A stretch of 32,301 nucleotides of DNA from an uncultured Eubacteriales bacterium (lineage in GTDB: Bacteria > Bacillota > Clostridia > Christensenellales > Aristaeellaceae). This document shows, piece by piece, positions 6,684-15,140 of this stretch; position 1 is the first letter of the stretch, and every line of letters begins with the position of its first letter. Both the position numbers and the translations under genes were made by a program. Under the pieces are notes generated by a model that had not been told where the DNA came from, made no database searches, and worked only from the letters and a program-made list of their open reading frames with translations. The stretch covers positions 1 through 32,301 of the forward strand of contig UQNM01000023.1 in NCBI GenBank assembly GCA_900542395.1, given 5' to 3'.

Positions 6684-9116
6684 TTACCGGATCACGGCTT
6701 CCACGCGATGCCTGCACGGCGTGGCGTCCGCCGGAATCACGCAGCCGTCGATCGGCTTGCCGTCCACGGTGAGCTGAATCTCGCCCTTTTCGTCTCCCGC
6801 TTGGTTGAGGATATGCACCTCGTATTCGCTGCCGCGGAACCTGCGCGTCACGGTCAGCTCATCGAGCTCCTTGGGCAGGCACGGGTCGATCTTCAGTCCG
6901 TCGTAATCCGGCTTAACGCCCAGAATCCCCTGCGACGCGGTGTAGAAGCTCCACGCCGCCGTGCCGGTCAGCCAGCTGTTCTTCGCCTCGCCGAAGCGCG
7001 GCGCGTAGGGCCCCGCGACCATCTGGCTGTACACATACGGCTCGGTGTGATGCAGCTTCTGATCCTCGATATAGGCCGGGCAGGTGCGGCGGTAGACGTC
7101 GTAAGCGCGGCCGCCGTGACCGAGCGCCGCCTCCGCCAGCGCAATCCACGGGTTGTTGTGGCAGAAGATCCCGCCATTCTCCTTATACCCCGGCGGATAG
7201 GAGCTGATTTCGCCCAGCTCGACGTGGTAGCGCGTGTACGGCGGCGTGAGAATCGCCACGCCGTGCTCGCTGAGCAGCTTTTCGCGGACGGAATCCAGCG
7301 CGCGCTGCGCCAGCCCTTCCTTCACGCCCACGCCCGCCATGACCAGGAAGCCCTGCGGCTCGATGTAAATCTGCCCCTCGTCGCACTCGTGCGAGCCGAC
7401 CTTGTGGCCGAACGCATCATACGCGCGCAGGAACCATGCGCCGTCCCATCCGTGCTCGAGCACAGCCTTTTCCATCGCGGCCTTGTGCCCCGCGACGGCT
7501 TCCGCCTCCTCGTTCCAGCCGAAGCGGCGGCAAAGCTCGGCGTAATCCGGGCATACGCCGACAAACATGCCCGCGATAAAGAGCGATTCCGCCACGCCGG
7601 ATTCGAAATTCGCCGTCGTCTGGAAGCTCTCGCCCGGCGTCTTGGAGAAGCAGTTGAGGTTGAGGCAGTCGTTCCAGTCCGCGCGGCCGATCAGCGGCAG
7701 GCCGTGCGGGCCGAGGTGATCCACCGTATAATGGAAGCTGCGGCGCAGGTGCTCCATCAGCGGCTCGGCCTTGCTCTCGTCGTTGTCAAACGGCACCTTC
7801 TCCGATAGAATCCCGATATCGCCCGTCTCCTTGACGTAGGCCGCCACGCCGAAAATCAGCCAGAGCGGGTCGTCGTTGAAGCCGGAACCCACGTCGAAAT
7901 TGCCGCGCTTGGTCAGCGGCTGATACTGATGATAGGCGCTGCCATCCGGGAACTGCGTCGCCGCGATATCCAGAATCCGCTCGCGGGCGCGCGCGGGAAT
8001 CAGGTGCACAAAGCCGAGCAGATCCTGCGTGGAATCGCGGAAGCCCATGCCGCGGCCGATGCCGGATTCATAATAGCTGGCCGAGCGCGACATGTTGAAG
8101 GTCACCATGCACTGATACTGGTTCCAGAGGTTGACCATGCGGTTGAGCCGCGCCTCGCCGCTGTCCACCCGGTAGATGGAGAGCAGCTCGTCCCAATATT
8201 TCGCCAGCGCGTCAAACGCCGCGTCAAACTGCGCTTCGCTTTCAAACGCTTTCAGCAGCGTATAGGCAGGCGCTTTGTTGACGACGTTCGGCGCGGAAAA
8301 CTTTTCCGCCTCCGGGTTTTCGCAATAGCCCAGCACAAAGATGAAGCTCGCGCGCTCGCCCGGCTTCAGCGCGACGCGCAGGTGGTGGCTGCCGACGGGC
8401 GCCCAGCCGCTGGCGACGCTGTTGCCGCTCCTGTTTTCAAACACGGCGCGCGGCTCGCCAAAGCCGTTGTACGCGCCGAGGAAGCGCTCGCGGTCGGTGT
8501 CGAAGCCGTCCACCGGCGCGTTGACCGCGTACACGGCAAAATGGTTGCGGCGCTCGCGGTATTCCGTCTTGTGATAGATCGCGCTGCCCTCGATCTCGAC
8601 CTCGCCGGTGGAGAAGTTGCGCTGGAAGTTGGTCGCGTCGTCCTGCGCGTTCCACAGGCAGAACTCGACGAAGCTGAACAGCGAAACCTCTTTCGCCGCG
8701 TCGGAGCGGTTGGTCAGTTCGACCTTGGTGACCAGCGCGTTCACGCCGCGCGGCACCATCGCGGTTTCCACCGCCTCAAGGCCGTTCTTTTCGCCTGTGA
8801 TGCGGGTATAGCCAAGGCCGTGGCGGCACTCGTAGCGATCCAGCGGCGTTTTGACCGGCATGAACCCCGGCGTCCAGACCACGCCGCCGTCGTTGATGTA
8901 GAAATACTGCCCGCCCGCGTCGGTCGGCACATTGTTATAGCGGTAACGGGTCAGACGCAGCATGCGCGCGTCCTTATAGAAGCTGTAGCCGCCGCTCGTG
9001 TTGCTCATCAGGGTGAAAAACGCTTCGCTGCCCAGATAGTTGATCCAGGGCGACGGCGTTTGCGGCTCGGTGATGACGTACTCCCGCGCCGCGTCGTCAA
9101 AATAGCCGTACTGCAT
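6684..9116 (-). CDS. GH94 cellobiose phosphorylase
   Basis: 810 residues, the length of known cellobiose phosphorylases. The N-terminal beta-sandwich (about 1-270) starts with YGYFDDAAREYVITEPQTP. The alpha/alpha-barrel follows, with GIGRGMGFRDSTQDLLGF near 352-369. The catalytic aspartate is D483 in IGRADWNDCLNLN, the hallmark of the family. QFPDGSAYHQYQP and GSGFNDDPLWL are also conserved. The enzyme would convert cellobiose and phosphate to glucose-1-phosphate and glucose in the cytoplasm, saving one ATP. Other GH94 specificities (cellodextrin, laminaribiose) cannot be excluded by eye. There is no signal peptide. AAGGAGGAAA precedes the ATG. It diverges from lacI and the sugar ABC genes, with operator-like palindromes in the gap. 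Confidence 0.93.
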   Translation of the reverse strand: MQYGYFDDAAREYVITEPQTPSPWINYLGSEAFFTLMSNTSGGYSFYKDARMLRLTRYRYNNVPTDAGGQYFYINDGGVVWTPGFMPVKTPLDRYECRHGLGYTRITGEKNGLEAVETAMVPRGVNALVTKVELTNRSDAAKEVSLFSFVEFCLWNAQDDATNFQRNFSTGEVEIEGSAIYHKTEYRERRNHFAVYAVNAPVDGFDTDRERFLGAYNGFGEPRAVFENRSGNSVASGWAPVGSHHLRVALKPGERASFIFVLGYCENPEAEKFSAPNVVNKAPAYTLLKAFESEAQFDAAFDALAKYWDELLSIYRVDSGEARLNRMVNLWNQYQCMVTFNMSRSASYYESGIGRGMGFRDSTQDLLGFVHLIPARARERILDIAATQFPDGSAYHQYQPLTKRGNFDVGSGFNDDPLWLIFGVAAYVKETGDIGILSEKVPFDNDESKAEPLMEHLRRSFHYTVDHLGPHGLPLIGRADWNDCLNLNCFSKTPGESFQTTANFESGVAESLFIAGMFVGVCPDYAELCRRFGWNEEAEAVAGHKAAMEKAVLEHGWDGAWFLRAYDAFGHKVGSHECDEGQIYIEPQGFLVMAGVGVKEGLAQRALDSVREKLLSEHGVAILTPPYTRYHVELGEISSYPPGYKENGGIFCHNNPWIALAEAALGHGGRAYDVYRRTCPAYIEDQKLHHTEPYVYSQMVAGPYAPRFGEAKNSWLTGTAAWSFYTASQGILGVKPDYDGLKIDPCLPKELDELTVTRRFRGSEYEVHILNQAGDEKGEIQLTVDGKPIDGCVIPADATPCRHRVEAVIR

Positions 9117-9168
9117 GAGGTTTCCTCCTTTTTATGGATGCATCGAAACGGCGTGAGCTCCGCCGATG

Positions 9169-9182
9169 CGAAATCGGTTTCG
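9169..9182 (-). promoter_or_regulatory. LacI-type operator O1, phosphorylase side
   Basis: CGAAATCGGTTTCG is a 14-bp palindrome with a central CG, the usual form for LacI/GalR-family sites. It lies about 36 bp downstream of the phosphorylase -10 box, where binding would block transcription. Confidence 0.65.
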
Positions 9183-9217
9183 TAACGTTTCATTTCTTTC
9201 CGATGGATTCTATAACA

Positions 9218-9246
9218 ACTATATCCCATTTATGCCGAAAAATCAA
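9218..9246 (-). promoter_or_regulatory. Promoter of the GH94 gene
   Basis: On the minus strand: TTGATT (9246-9241), a 17-nt spacer, then TATAGT (9223-9218). The leader is about 95 nt and contains operator O1. Confidence 0.7.
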
Positions 9247-9306
9247 GTATTTTCAGTGATTTTTCATCTTTTGATTTTTGAGCTGCCTTCGGCGCGCCCG
9301 CCTTTT

Positions 9307-9321
9307 TTGAAAACGAATTCG
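9307..9321. promoter_or_regulatory. Middle operator or cre-like site O2
   Basis: TTGAAAACGAATTCG fits the CcpA cre consensus WTGNAARCGNWWNCA at all but the last position. It also resembles O1 and O3 (consensus YGAAAWCGRWTTMG). It sits between the two divergent promoters, so it could bind CcpA for catabolite repression, the local LacI protein, or both. Confidence 0.5.
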
Positions 9322-9426
9322 CTTTCTTCCTATATATCCCCTTGTGAAAATGTCAATATATTTGAGCATTTTGACCATTCAAGCCGCTTGCTTTCGGAAA
9401 ATTTTTCTATTTTTTGAAAAAAGTGC

Positions 9427-9455
9427 TTGCAATTTTGGAGAACACGTCGTATAAT
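9427..9455 (+). promoter_or_regulatory. Promoter of the lacI-sugar ABC operon
   Basis: TTGCAA at 9427-9432, a 17-nt spacer, then TATAAT at 9450-9455. Operator O3 starts 7 bp after the -10 box, at the probable start of transcription. Confidence 0.8.
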
Positions 9456-9462
9456 GAAACTA

Positions 9463-9476
9463 CGAAAACGATTTAG
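9463..9476 (+). promoter_or_regulatory. LacI-type operator O3, regulator side
   Basis: CGAAAACGATTTAG matches O1 at 11 of 14 positions. It overlaps the expected start of transcription of lacI, so the repressor probably limits its own expression along with the transporter. Confidence 0.6.
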
Positions 9477-9520
9477 AATATTTCGAATCCACCAAATTCA
9501 ACAAACAGGAGGATGGAAAC

Positions 9521-10534
9521 ATGGCCGTAACAATCAAAGAGCTGTCCGCTCGGTGCGGCCTGTCCGTTTCGACCGTCAGTAAAGCCTTAAACGATTATCC
9601 TGACGTCAGCGAGGAAACCCGCCAGCAGGTTCGCGCCGTGGCCGACGAAATGGGCTATCGCCCCAGCGCCATCGCGCGGAGCCTCAAGATCGGGCGCACG
9701 TTCAACCTCGGCGTGCTCTATTCGGACGACACCGAGAGCGGCTTCACCCACAGCTATTTCTCCCCCGTGCTGCAATCCTTCAAGCAGGAGGCCGAGCGCC
9801 GGGGCTACGATATCACCTTCATCACCCACAACATGGGGCACTCCAAGATGACCTACCTCGAGCATTGCCGCTATCGCAATGTGGACGGCGTTTGCATCGT
9901 CTGTTCCCACTTTGACGACGGCGAGGTGCTCCAGCTCGTCTCCAGCTCGCTTCCGCTGGTCACCATCGACCACGTTTTCAACAACAGGGCGTGCATCCAA
10001 TCCGAAAACAGGCAGGGCGTCGAGGCGCTCACCCGGCACATTCTCTCGATGGGGCACAAGAAAATCGCGTTCGTCTACGGCGCGGAGGACACGGTCAGCG
10101 ACATCCGCCTGACCACCTTCCTGCGGACGATGAACGAGGCGGGGCTCTCCGTTCCGGATGATTACCTCGTCGCCTCCCCGTATCACGATCCCGCCTCCAC
10201 GAGAGAGGCGACGGCGCAGCTCCTTGCGCTGGCGGATCGCCCAACCTGCATCCTGATGCCGGATGACTACTCCGCGCTGGGCGGCATGGACGCCATTCGC
10301 GCGGCGGGGCTGAGGATTCCGGAGGATATTTCCATCACCGGATACGACGGCGTGGCCATGATTCAGATGTGCCAGCCGCAGCTCACCACCGTGGAGCAGG
10401 ACGTCTCCCGGATCGGCCGCGAGGCCGCGCGCAAGCTCGTTCACCTGATTGAGCAGCCGCGCACCACACTGCCGGAAATCATCTCCGTCCCCTGCCGCCT
10501 GATCGCCGGCAAAACCGTCTCGAAACTGGGGTAA
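9521..10534 (+). CDS. LacI/GalR-family regulator of cello-oligosaccharide genes
   Basis: 337 residues. The N-terminal HTH and hinge follow the family pattern (VTIKELSARCGLSVSTVSKALN, then YRPSAIARSLK at about 47-57). The rest is a periplasmic-binding-protein-like effector domain with SITGYDGVAMIQM and LTTVEQD near its end. It binds operators as a dimer and releases DNA on binding a sugar. AGGAGG at 9507-9512 sets the ATG at 9521. Being divergent from GH94 and 56 bp upstream of the sugar-binding-protein gene, it most likely controls both, with cellobiose or a cello-oligosaccharide as the effector; this is inferred from position. It is comparable in role to CelR of actinobacteria and clostridia. 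Confidence 0.92.
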   Translation: MAVTIKELSARCGLSVSTVSKALNDYPDVSEETRQQVRAVADEMGYRPSAIARSLKIGRTFNLGVLYSDDTESGFTHSYFSPVLQSFKQEAERRGYDITFITHNMGHSKMTYLEHCRYRNVDGVCIVCSHFDDGEVLQLVSSSLPLVTIDHVFNNRACIQSENRQGVEALTRHILSMGHKKIAFVYGAEDTVSDIRLTTFLRTMNEAGLSVPDDYLVASPYHDPASTREATAQLLALADRPTCILMPDDYSALGGMDAIRAAGLRIPEDISITGYDGVAMIQMCQPQLTTVEQDVSRIGREAARKLVHLIEQPRTTLPEIISVPCRLIAGKTVSKLG

Positions 10535-10590
10535 CACGCGATTCCCCCTCCGCAGAAACGAGGGTGAACAATAAAAAGGAGGTTCTTACC

Positions 10591-11952
10591 ATGAGGAAAC
10601 ATTTGTCTAAGGCTTTGGCTCTTACGCTTGCGATGAGCTCTCTGGCCAGCGTCTCTCTCGCCGAAGGCAGCGTGCTGAACGTCTGGTGCTGGAACGACGA
10701 ATTCCAGTCCCGCTTCAACGCCTATTATCCGGAAGTCAAGGAAGTCGCGGAAGATAAGTCCACCACGACCCTGAACGACGGCACGATCGTCAAGTGGACG
10801 ATCAACCCGAACGCCGACAACAACTACCAGAACAAGCTGGACGAAGCGCTCCTCGCGCAGGAATCCGCCGCCGATGACGACAAGATCGACATGTTCCTCA
10901 TCGAGGCCGACTACGCGCTCAAGTATGTGGATTCTCCGTACACGCTGGATGTCCGCGCCGACATCGGCCTGACCGACGGCGATCTGGACGGCCAGTATAA
11001 ATACACGCAGGATATCGCGACGGCCGACGGCGTGCTCAAGGGCGTGACTTGGCAGGCGACTCCGGGTCTGTTCGCCTACCGCCGCTCCATCGCCAAGGAT
11101 GTGCTCGGCACGGACGATCCCGCCGAGGTGCAGACCTACCTGAGCGATTGGGATAAGTTCAACGAGGTCGCCGCGAAGGCCGCCGAAAAGGGCTACAAGA
11201 TGCTCTCCGGCTACGACGACAGCTACCGCACCTTCTCCAACAACGTTTCCGCTCCGTGGGTGGACGGCACGACCGTCAAGGTTGACGCGAACCTGATGAA
11301 GTGGGTCGAGCAGACCAAGGAATTCACCGATAAGGGTTACAACAACAAGTCCATCCTGTGGGATAGCACTTGGGCGGCCGATCAGGGTCCGGACGGCAAG
11401 GTCTTCGGTTTCTTCTACTCCACTTGGGGCATCAACTTCACCCTGCTGGGCAACGCTCTGGCCGTTCCGGTCTCCGAGGGCGGCAAGGAAGAAGTCGGCA
11501 ACGGCATCTTCGGCGATTACGCGGTTTGTGAAGGCCCGCAGTCCTATTACTGGGGCGGCAGCTGGATGTGCGCCGCGGCCGGCACGGATAACGCCGAGAC
11601 CATCAAGGATATTATGCTCAAGCTGACCTGCGATAAGGAAATCGACAAGCAGATCACCCTCGACACGCAGGATTACACCAACAACATCGAAGCCATGAAC
11701 GAAATCGCGGGCAGCGATTATCAGTCCGCGTTCCTCGGCGGCCAGAACCACATCGCGCTGTTCGCCAAGTCCGCTGAGAAGATCGACATGAGCAACGCCG
11801 GCCCGTATGATCAGGGTCTGAACGAGAACATGCAGACCTTCTTCCATGACTACTTCAACGGTGCTGTGGATCTGGAGACCGCAAAGGCTAACTTCGAAGC
11901 CAAGATCAAGGTTCTTTATCCGGAACTGACCGAGGTTGTCTGGCCGGAATAA
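10591..11952 (+). CDS. Sugar-binding protein of a CUT1 ABC transporter
   Basis: 453 residues. The signal peptide covers about residues 1-24 (MRKHLSKALALTLAMSSLAS...LAEG) and ends in an AXA-like site with no lipobox cysteine. It is therefore secreted or held otherwise, unlike most Gram-positive binding lipoproteins. The mature part begins VLNVWCWNDEFQ, typical of family 1 solute-binding proteins, and is rich in aromatic residues (WDSTW, YYWGGSWM) for sugar stacking. It would capture cellobiose or cello-oligosaccharides outside the membrane and deliver them to the two permeases downstream. AAGGAGG lies 8 nt before the ATG at 10591; a GTG nine codons earlier is not preferred. Codon choice favours C-ending codons, as in highly expressed genes. 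Confidence 0.92.
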   Translation: MRKHLSKALALTLAMSSLASVSLAEGSVLNVWCWNDEFQSRFNAYYPEVKEVAEDKSTTTLNDGTIVKWTINPNADNNYQNKLDEALLAQESAADDDKIDMFLIEADYALKYVDSPYTLDVRADIGLTDGDLDGQYKYTQDIATADGVLKGVTWQATPGLFAYRRSIAKDVLGTDDPAEVQTYLSDWDKFNEVAAKAAEKGYKMLSGYDDSYRTFSNNVSAPWVDGTTVKVDANLMKWVEQTKEFTDKGYNNKSILWDSTWAADQGPDGKVFGFFYSTWGINFTLLGNALAVPVSEGGKEEVGNGIFGDYAVCEGPQSYYWGGSWMCAAAGTDNAETIKDIMLKLTCDKEIDKQITLDTQDYTNNIEAMNEIAGSDYQSAFLGGQNHIALFAKSAEKIDMSNAGPYDQGLNENMQTFFHDYFNGAVDLETAKANFEAKIKVLYPELTEVVWPE

Positions 11953-11983
11953 TCCCCGGAATCATCCTCTAACCCATACAGTC

Positions 11984-12014
11984 AATGGGGCGGGCGCTCT
12001 GCCCGTCCCATTTT
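11984..12014 (+). terminator. Intercistronic attenuator hairpin after the binding-protein gene
   Basis: A 12-bp stem with one mismatch (11984-11995 with 12001-12012) followed by TTTTCTT. It probably ends part of the transcripts or protects the 3' end of the binding-protein mRNA, so that binding protein exceeds permease. A second perfect 9-bp hairpin (12039-12059) without a T run lies before the permease gene. Confidence 0.65.
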
Positions 12015-12096
12015 CTTATCCCTTAACCCTCTTATCCCCTTTATCGCGTGGCGATAAAGTCCCTCGTCTATAATCTAAAAAAGAAAGGTGATTCGC

Positions 12097-13026
12097 ATGC
12101 AAGCGCCCGCAAAAGGAACCAAGCGCCGCTCAATCAGCTACGCGAAATGGGGCTATATTTTCATCGCGCCGTTCTTCATCGCCTTTGCGATTTTCCAGCT
12201 GATTCCGCTCGCTTCGACCATCTATTACAGCTTCTTTGAGTATTATCGCAGCGGCTTGAAGGTTATCGGCCCCAACTTTACGGGCCTTAGCAACTACGTC
12301 AAACTGCTCAGTCTGGATCTGCCCAAGTATCTGGGCAACACCATGCTGATGTGGACACTCGGTTTTGTACCGCAGATCATCGTTTCGCTGCTGCTGGCCG
12401 TCTGGTTTACGGATAACCGCCTGCGCATCCGCTGCCAGCCGTTCTTCAAAACCGTGATTTACATGCCCAACCTGATTATGGCCTCCGCGTTCGCCATGCT
12501 CTTCTTCGCCCTCTTCTCGGATAACGGCCCGGTCAACGCCGCGCTGGTTTCCGCGGGTGTCCTCAAGGAGCCGTTCCGCTTCCTCTCCAGCATTGCGGGC
12601 ACGCGCGGTCTGGTCGCGCTGATGAACTTCCTGATGTGGTTCGGCAACACGACCATCCTGCTGATGGCCGCCGTCATGGGCATCGACCTGAGCCTGTTCG
12701 AAGCAGCGGAGATCGACGGCTGCACGCCCAGCCAGATCTTCTGGAAGATCACCATGCCGCTCATCCGCCCCATTCTGGTCTACGTGATGATCACCTCGCT
12801 GATCGGCGGCCTCCAGATGTTCGATGTGCCGCAGATTTTGACCAACGGAAAGGGCAATCCAAATAACTGTGCTACGACCATGATCATGTACCTCAACAGC
12901 CACATGTTCAGCAAGAACTACGGCATGGCCGGCGCGGTTTCCGTCATCCTGTTCATCATCTGCGCCGTTCTGTGCGTCGTGATTTATCGCTCGACCAATG
13001 AAGACGAGGGGAGGAAAAAGAAATGA
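12097..13026 (+). CDS. Sugar ABC transporter permease, MalF/UgpA type
   Basis: 309 residues with six hydrophobic helices. The first follows a basic N-terminus (KRRSISYAKWGYIFIAPFF). The EAA loop that docks to the ATPase reads EAAEIDGCTPSQIFWKITMPLIRPI (about residues 205-230). The start is ATG at 12097, with AAAGG 8 nt upstream. The stop codon overlaps the next start by 4 bp (ATGA), so the two permeases are translationally coupled and form the heterodimeric channel. No ATPase gene is in this operon, as is usual for CUT1 systems that share an MsmK/UgpC-type ATPase encoded elsewhere. Confidence 0.94.
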   Translation: MQAPAKGTKRRSISYAKWGYIFIAPFFIAFAIFQLIPLASTIYYSFFEYYRSGLKVIGPNFTGLSNYVKLLSLDLPKYLGNTMLMWTLGFVPQIIVSLLLAVWFTDNRLRIRCQPFFKTVIYMPNLIMASAFAMLFFALFSDNGPVNAALVSAGVLKEPFRFLSSIAGTRGLVALMNFLMWFGNTTILLMAAVMGIDLSLFEAAEIDGCTPSQIFWKITMPLIRPILVYVMITSLIGGLQMFDVPQILTNGKGNPNNCATTMIMYLNSHMFSKNYGMAGAVSVILFIICAVLCVVIYRSTNEDEGRKKK

Positions 13027-13901
13027 CTACGCAAGCCGTAAGGGATAAGGGCGCCGAGCAGAGCAAGCACGAGCTGCTGACGCGCCGCATCGTGAGCTAT
13101 CTGGTGCTGGCGATTCTCTGCTTCCTCTGCCTGTTCTTCTTCTATGTGCTCCTCATCAACGCCACGCGCAACCATTACCAGATTCAGCGCGGCTTCTCCT
13201 TCCTGCCCGGCAAGTCGTTCACGACGAACCTGAAAAACGTGCTGGCGGACGCGAACATCCCGATTCTTTCGGGCATCAAAAACAGCCTGCTCGTCGCCGC
13301 CCTCTCCGCGGTGCTCTCGATCTACTTCTCCGCGCTGACGGCCTACGGCGTGCACGCCTACGACTTCAAGCTCAAGAAGATCGCTTCCGCGTTCATCATC
13401 CTCATTATGACGATGCCGACGCAGGTTTCCGCGCTGGGCTTCCTCCGCCTGATGACGAACATGAAGCTCACCGATACGCTGATTCCGCTGTTCCTGCCGA
13501 GCATCGCCGCGCCGACGGTGTATTACTTCATGGTTTCCTACATGAAGAGCAACCTGCCGATGGAAATCGTGGAGGCCGCGCGCATCGACGGCTCCGGCGA
13601 ATTCCACACCTTCAACTACGTCGTTCTGCCGATTATGAAACCGGCGCTCGCCGTGCAGGCGATTTTCACCTTCGTCGCCTCGTGGAATAACTACTTCGTC
13701 CCCGCCCTGATCCTGACCAGCAACAAGAAAAAGACCCTCCCGATTTTGATCGCCCAGCTTCGCAGCGCGGACTTCCTCAAATTCGATATGGGTCAGGTGT
13801 ACATGCTGATCGCCATCGCGATCATGCCGGTCATCATCATCTACCTGTTCCTGAGCAAGTTCATCGTCGCGGGCGTCGCCCTCGGCGGCGTGAAGGGCTG
13901 A
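13023..13901 (+). CDS. Sugar ABC transporter permease, MalG/UgpE type
   Basis: 292 residues with six hydrophobic helices. The EAA loop reads EAARIDGSGEFHTFNYVVLP near residues 183-202, and the C-terminus SKFIVAGVALGGVKG is characteristic of this half of CUT1 permease pairs. It is the last gene of the operon and is followed 16 bp later by a strong terminator. It pairs with the upstream permease to form the membrane pore for cello-oligosaccharides; the specificity is inferred from the GH94 and LacI neighbours. Confidence 0.94.
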   Translation: MTTQAVRDKGAEQSKHELLTRRIVSYLVLAILCFLCLFFFYVLLINATRNHYQIQRGFSFLPGKSFTTNLKNVLADANIPILSGIKNSLLVAALSAVLSIYFSALTAYGVHAYDFKLKKIASAFIILIMTMPTQVSALGFLRLMTNMKLTDTLIPLFLPSIAAPTVYYFMVSYMKSNLPMEIVEAARIDGSGEFHTFNYVVLPIMKPALAVQAIFTFVASWNNYFVPALILTSNKKKTLPILIAQLRSADFLKFDMGQVYMLIAIAIMPVIIIYLFLSKFIVAGVALGGVKG

Positions 13902-13916
13902 CCTTCGCGCCCTCTG

Positions 13917-13944
13917 CCTCCCTCTTTCTCGAGGGAGGTTTTTT
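13917..13944 (+). terminator. Terminator of the sugar ABC operon
   Basis: CCTCCCTC (13917-13924), a 6-nt loop, GAGGGAGG (13931-13938), then six T residues. This is a textbook Rho-independent terminator. Confidence 0.92.
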
Positions 13945-14019
13945 CATTACCGGTTTGAACGGATACGCGACGGTTTTCTCTGCATCTCTGCTTATATACG
14001 TTCCTCTTGAGGGAAGACG

Positions 14020-15051
14020 TCATTCCGCATCGTAGCTGTACACATGCGTTCCTGTCGTCTGCGAGGTCACACCGTTGATAAATGCGTCGGCGTTCCAGTG
14101 CGCGCCCGCTTCATCGACATATTCAAACATGAGGGTTACAAAGGGGATTCTCCTCCAATGGCCGTTCGCTTCCCCGTAATCGTAAGACGTATTCATATAG
14201 GTCAGCTCCATGCTCAGCGGGCAGCCGTTCTTTTCCCGCAGCGCCAGCCGCGCGTTCCGCTCCGCCGCAGGCAGATCAATGTCTTCGCTTTCATTCTTAA
14301 AACCGCTGAGAAACAGCATATCCAGCAGCTCGTCGTCGTTCAGCCTTCGATACGGCGTGAGGATGAATTTGCCGCCATACGAGCCGAGAAACGAGTCGTC
14401 GTTCAAATCGACCGCCTTCAGCGTCTCCGGCACGTCCTCCCGCCGGATGATACCGCGTTGAATCAATCCTTTCAGCCGCGCACGGCGTTCTTCATTATCC
14501 CCCTCGCTTGTGCCCATAAAGGTGTGGCCGCGCACGCAGTTTCTTTCGCTCAGCGCGTCCGGGTCGAAGACCTCGCCCAGCTCGCGATACGCATCCAGAA
14601 TCGCCAGCATTTCCTCGTCTGTCAGGCAGTTGCCCGGCAGGAGCAGCAGCACCCGCTCCCCGTCGTATTCCGCCGGGTCGAGCGCATACACGCCGACGCG
14701 GACGTTCTTTTTCGCCTCCAGTACGCTCGCGCCGTCGCCCGTCCGTTCCCCCGCCGCATAGGCCGCCATCAGCTTATCCATGCGCTTGCGCTCGCCCGTC
14801 GTCAGGCGGCAGTTGCTCGTCAGATTCGCGCGGATATCGTCATACGACATCTCCCTCGTGTCGATCTCGGTATAGGCTTCCTCCAGCATCCAGCCGTTTT
14901 CCTCGACGACCACGCGGTGCATCGGCAGATAGCTGGTCTTTCTGCGCGCCTCCACCATCGGCGCATCCTCGATAACCCCTTCGCGCACCGCCAGCGCGCC
15001 CATCGGCAGACAAAGCAGCGCCATCAGCGCGACCAAACCCATCTTTTTCAT
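14020..15051 (-). CDS. Exported protein of unknown function linked to a two-component system
   Basis: 343 residues. Residues 1-21 (MKKMGLVALMALLCLPMGALA) are a signal peptide with an AXA-type cleavage site and no lipobox. I chose ATG at 15051 over the longer frame because AGGAAGG lies about 9 nt before it and the signal peptide then starts correctly. The mature protein is mixed alpha/beta with acidic segments. Notable strings are TGERKRMDKLMAAYAAGE, VLLLLPGNCLTDEEML and RRLNDDELLDMLFLSGF. The two repeats of 'DDELL/DEEML' type suggest helical pairs. I recognise no catalytic motif. It follows the sensor kinase gene by 89 bp, with a phased repeat upstream matching one near the response-regulator gene, so it is probably a target of that system. 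Confidence 0.75.
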   Translation of the reverse strand: MKKMGLVALMALLCLPMGALAVREGVIEDAPMVEARRKTSYLPMHRVVVEENGWMLEEAYTEIDTREMSYDDIRANLTSNCRLTTGERKRMDKLMAAYAAGERTGDGASVLEAKKNVRVGVYALDPAEYDGERVLLLLPGNCLTDEEMLAILDAYRELGEVFDPDALSERNCVRGHTFMGTSEGDNEERRARLKGLIQRGIIRREDVPETLKAVDLNDDSFLGSYGGKFILTPYRRLNDDELLDMLFLSGFKNESEDIDLPAAERNARLALREKNGCPLSMELTYMNTSYDYGEANGHWRRIPFVTLMFEYVDEAGAHWNADAFINGVTSQTTGTHVYSYDAE

Positions 15052-15140
15052 GCCCAAACCCTTCCTTTCTCCGTCCTTTTGCCGTCCTTTCGCTGTCCCT
15101 TTCATGCCTTTATGCTACCCGATTTCGCGTTTCCATGTCG

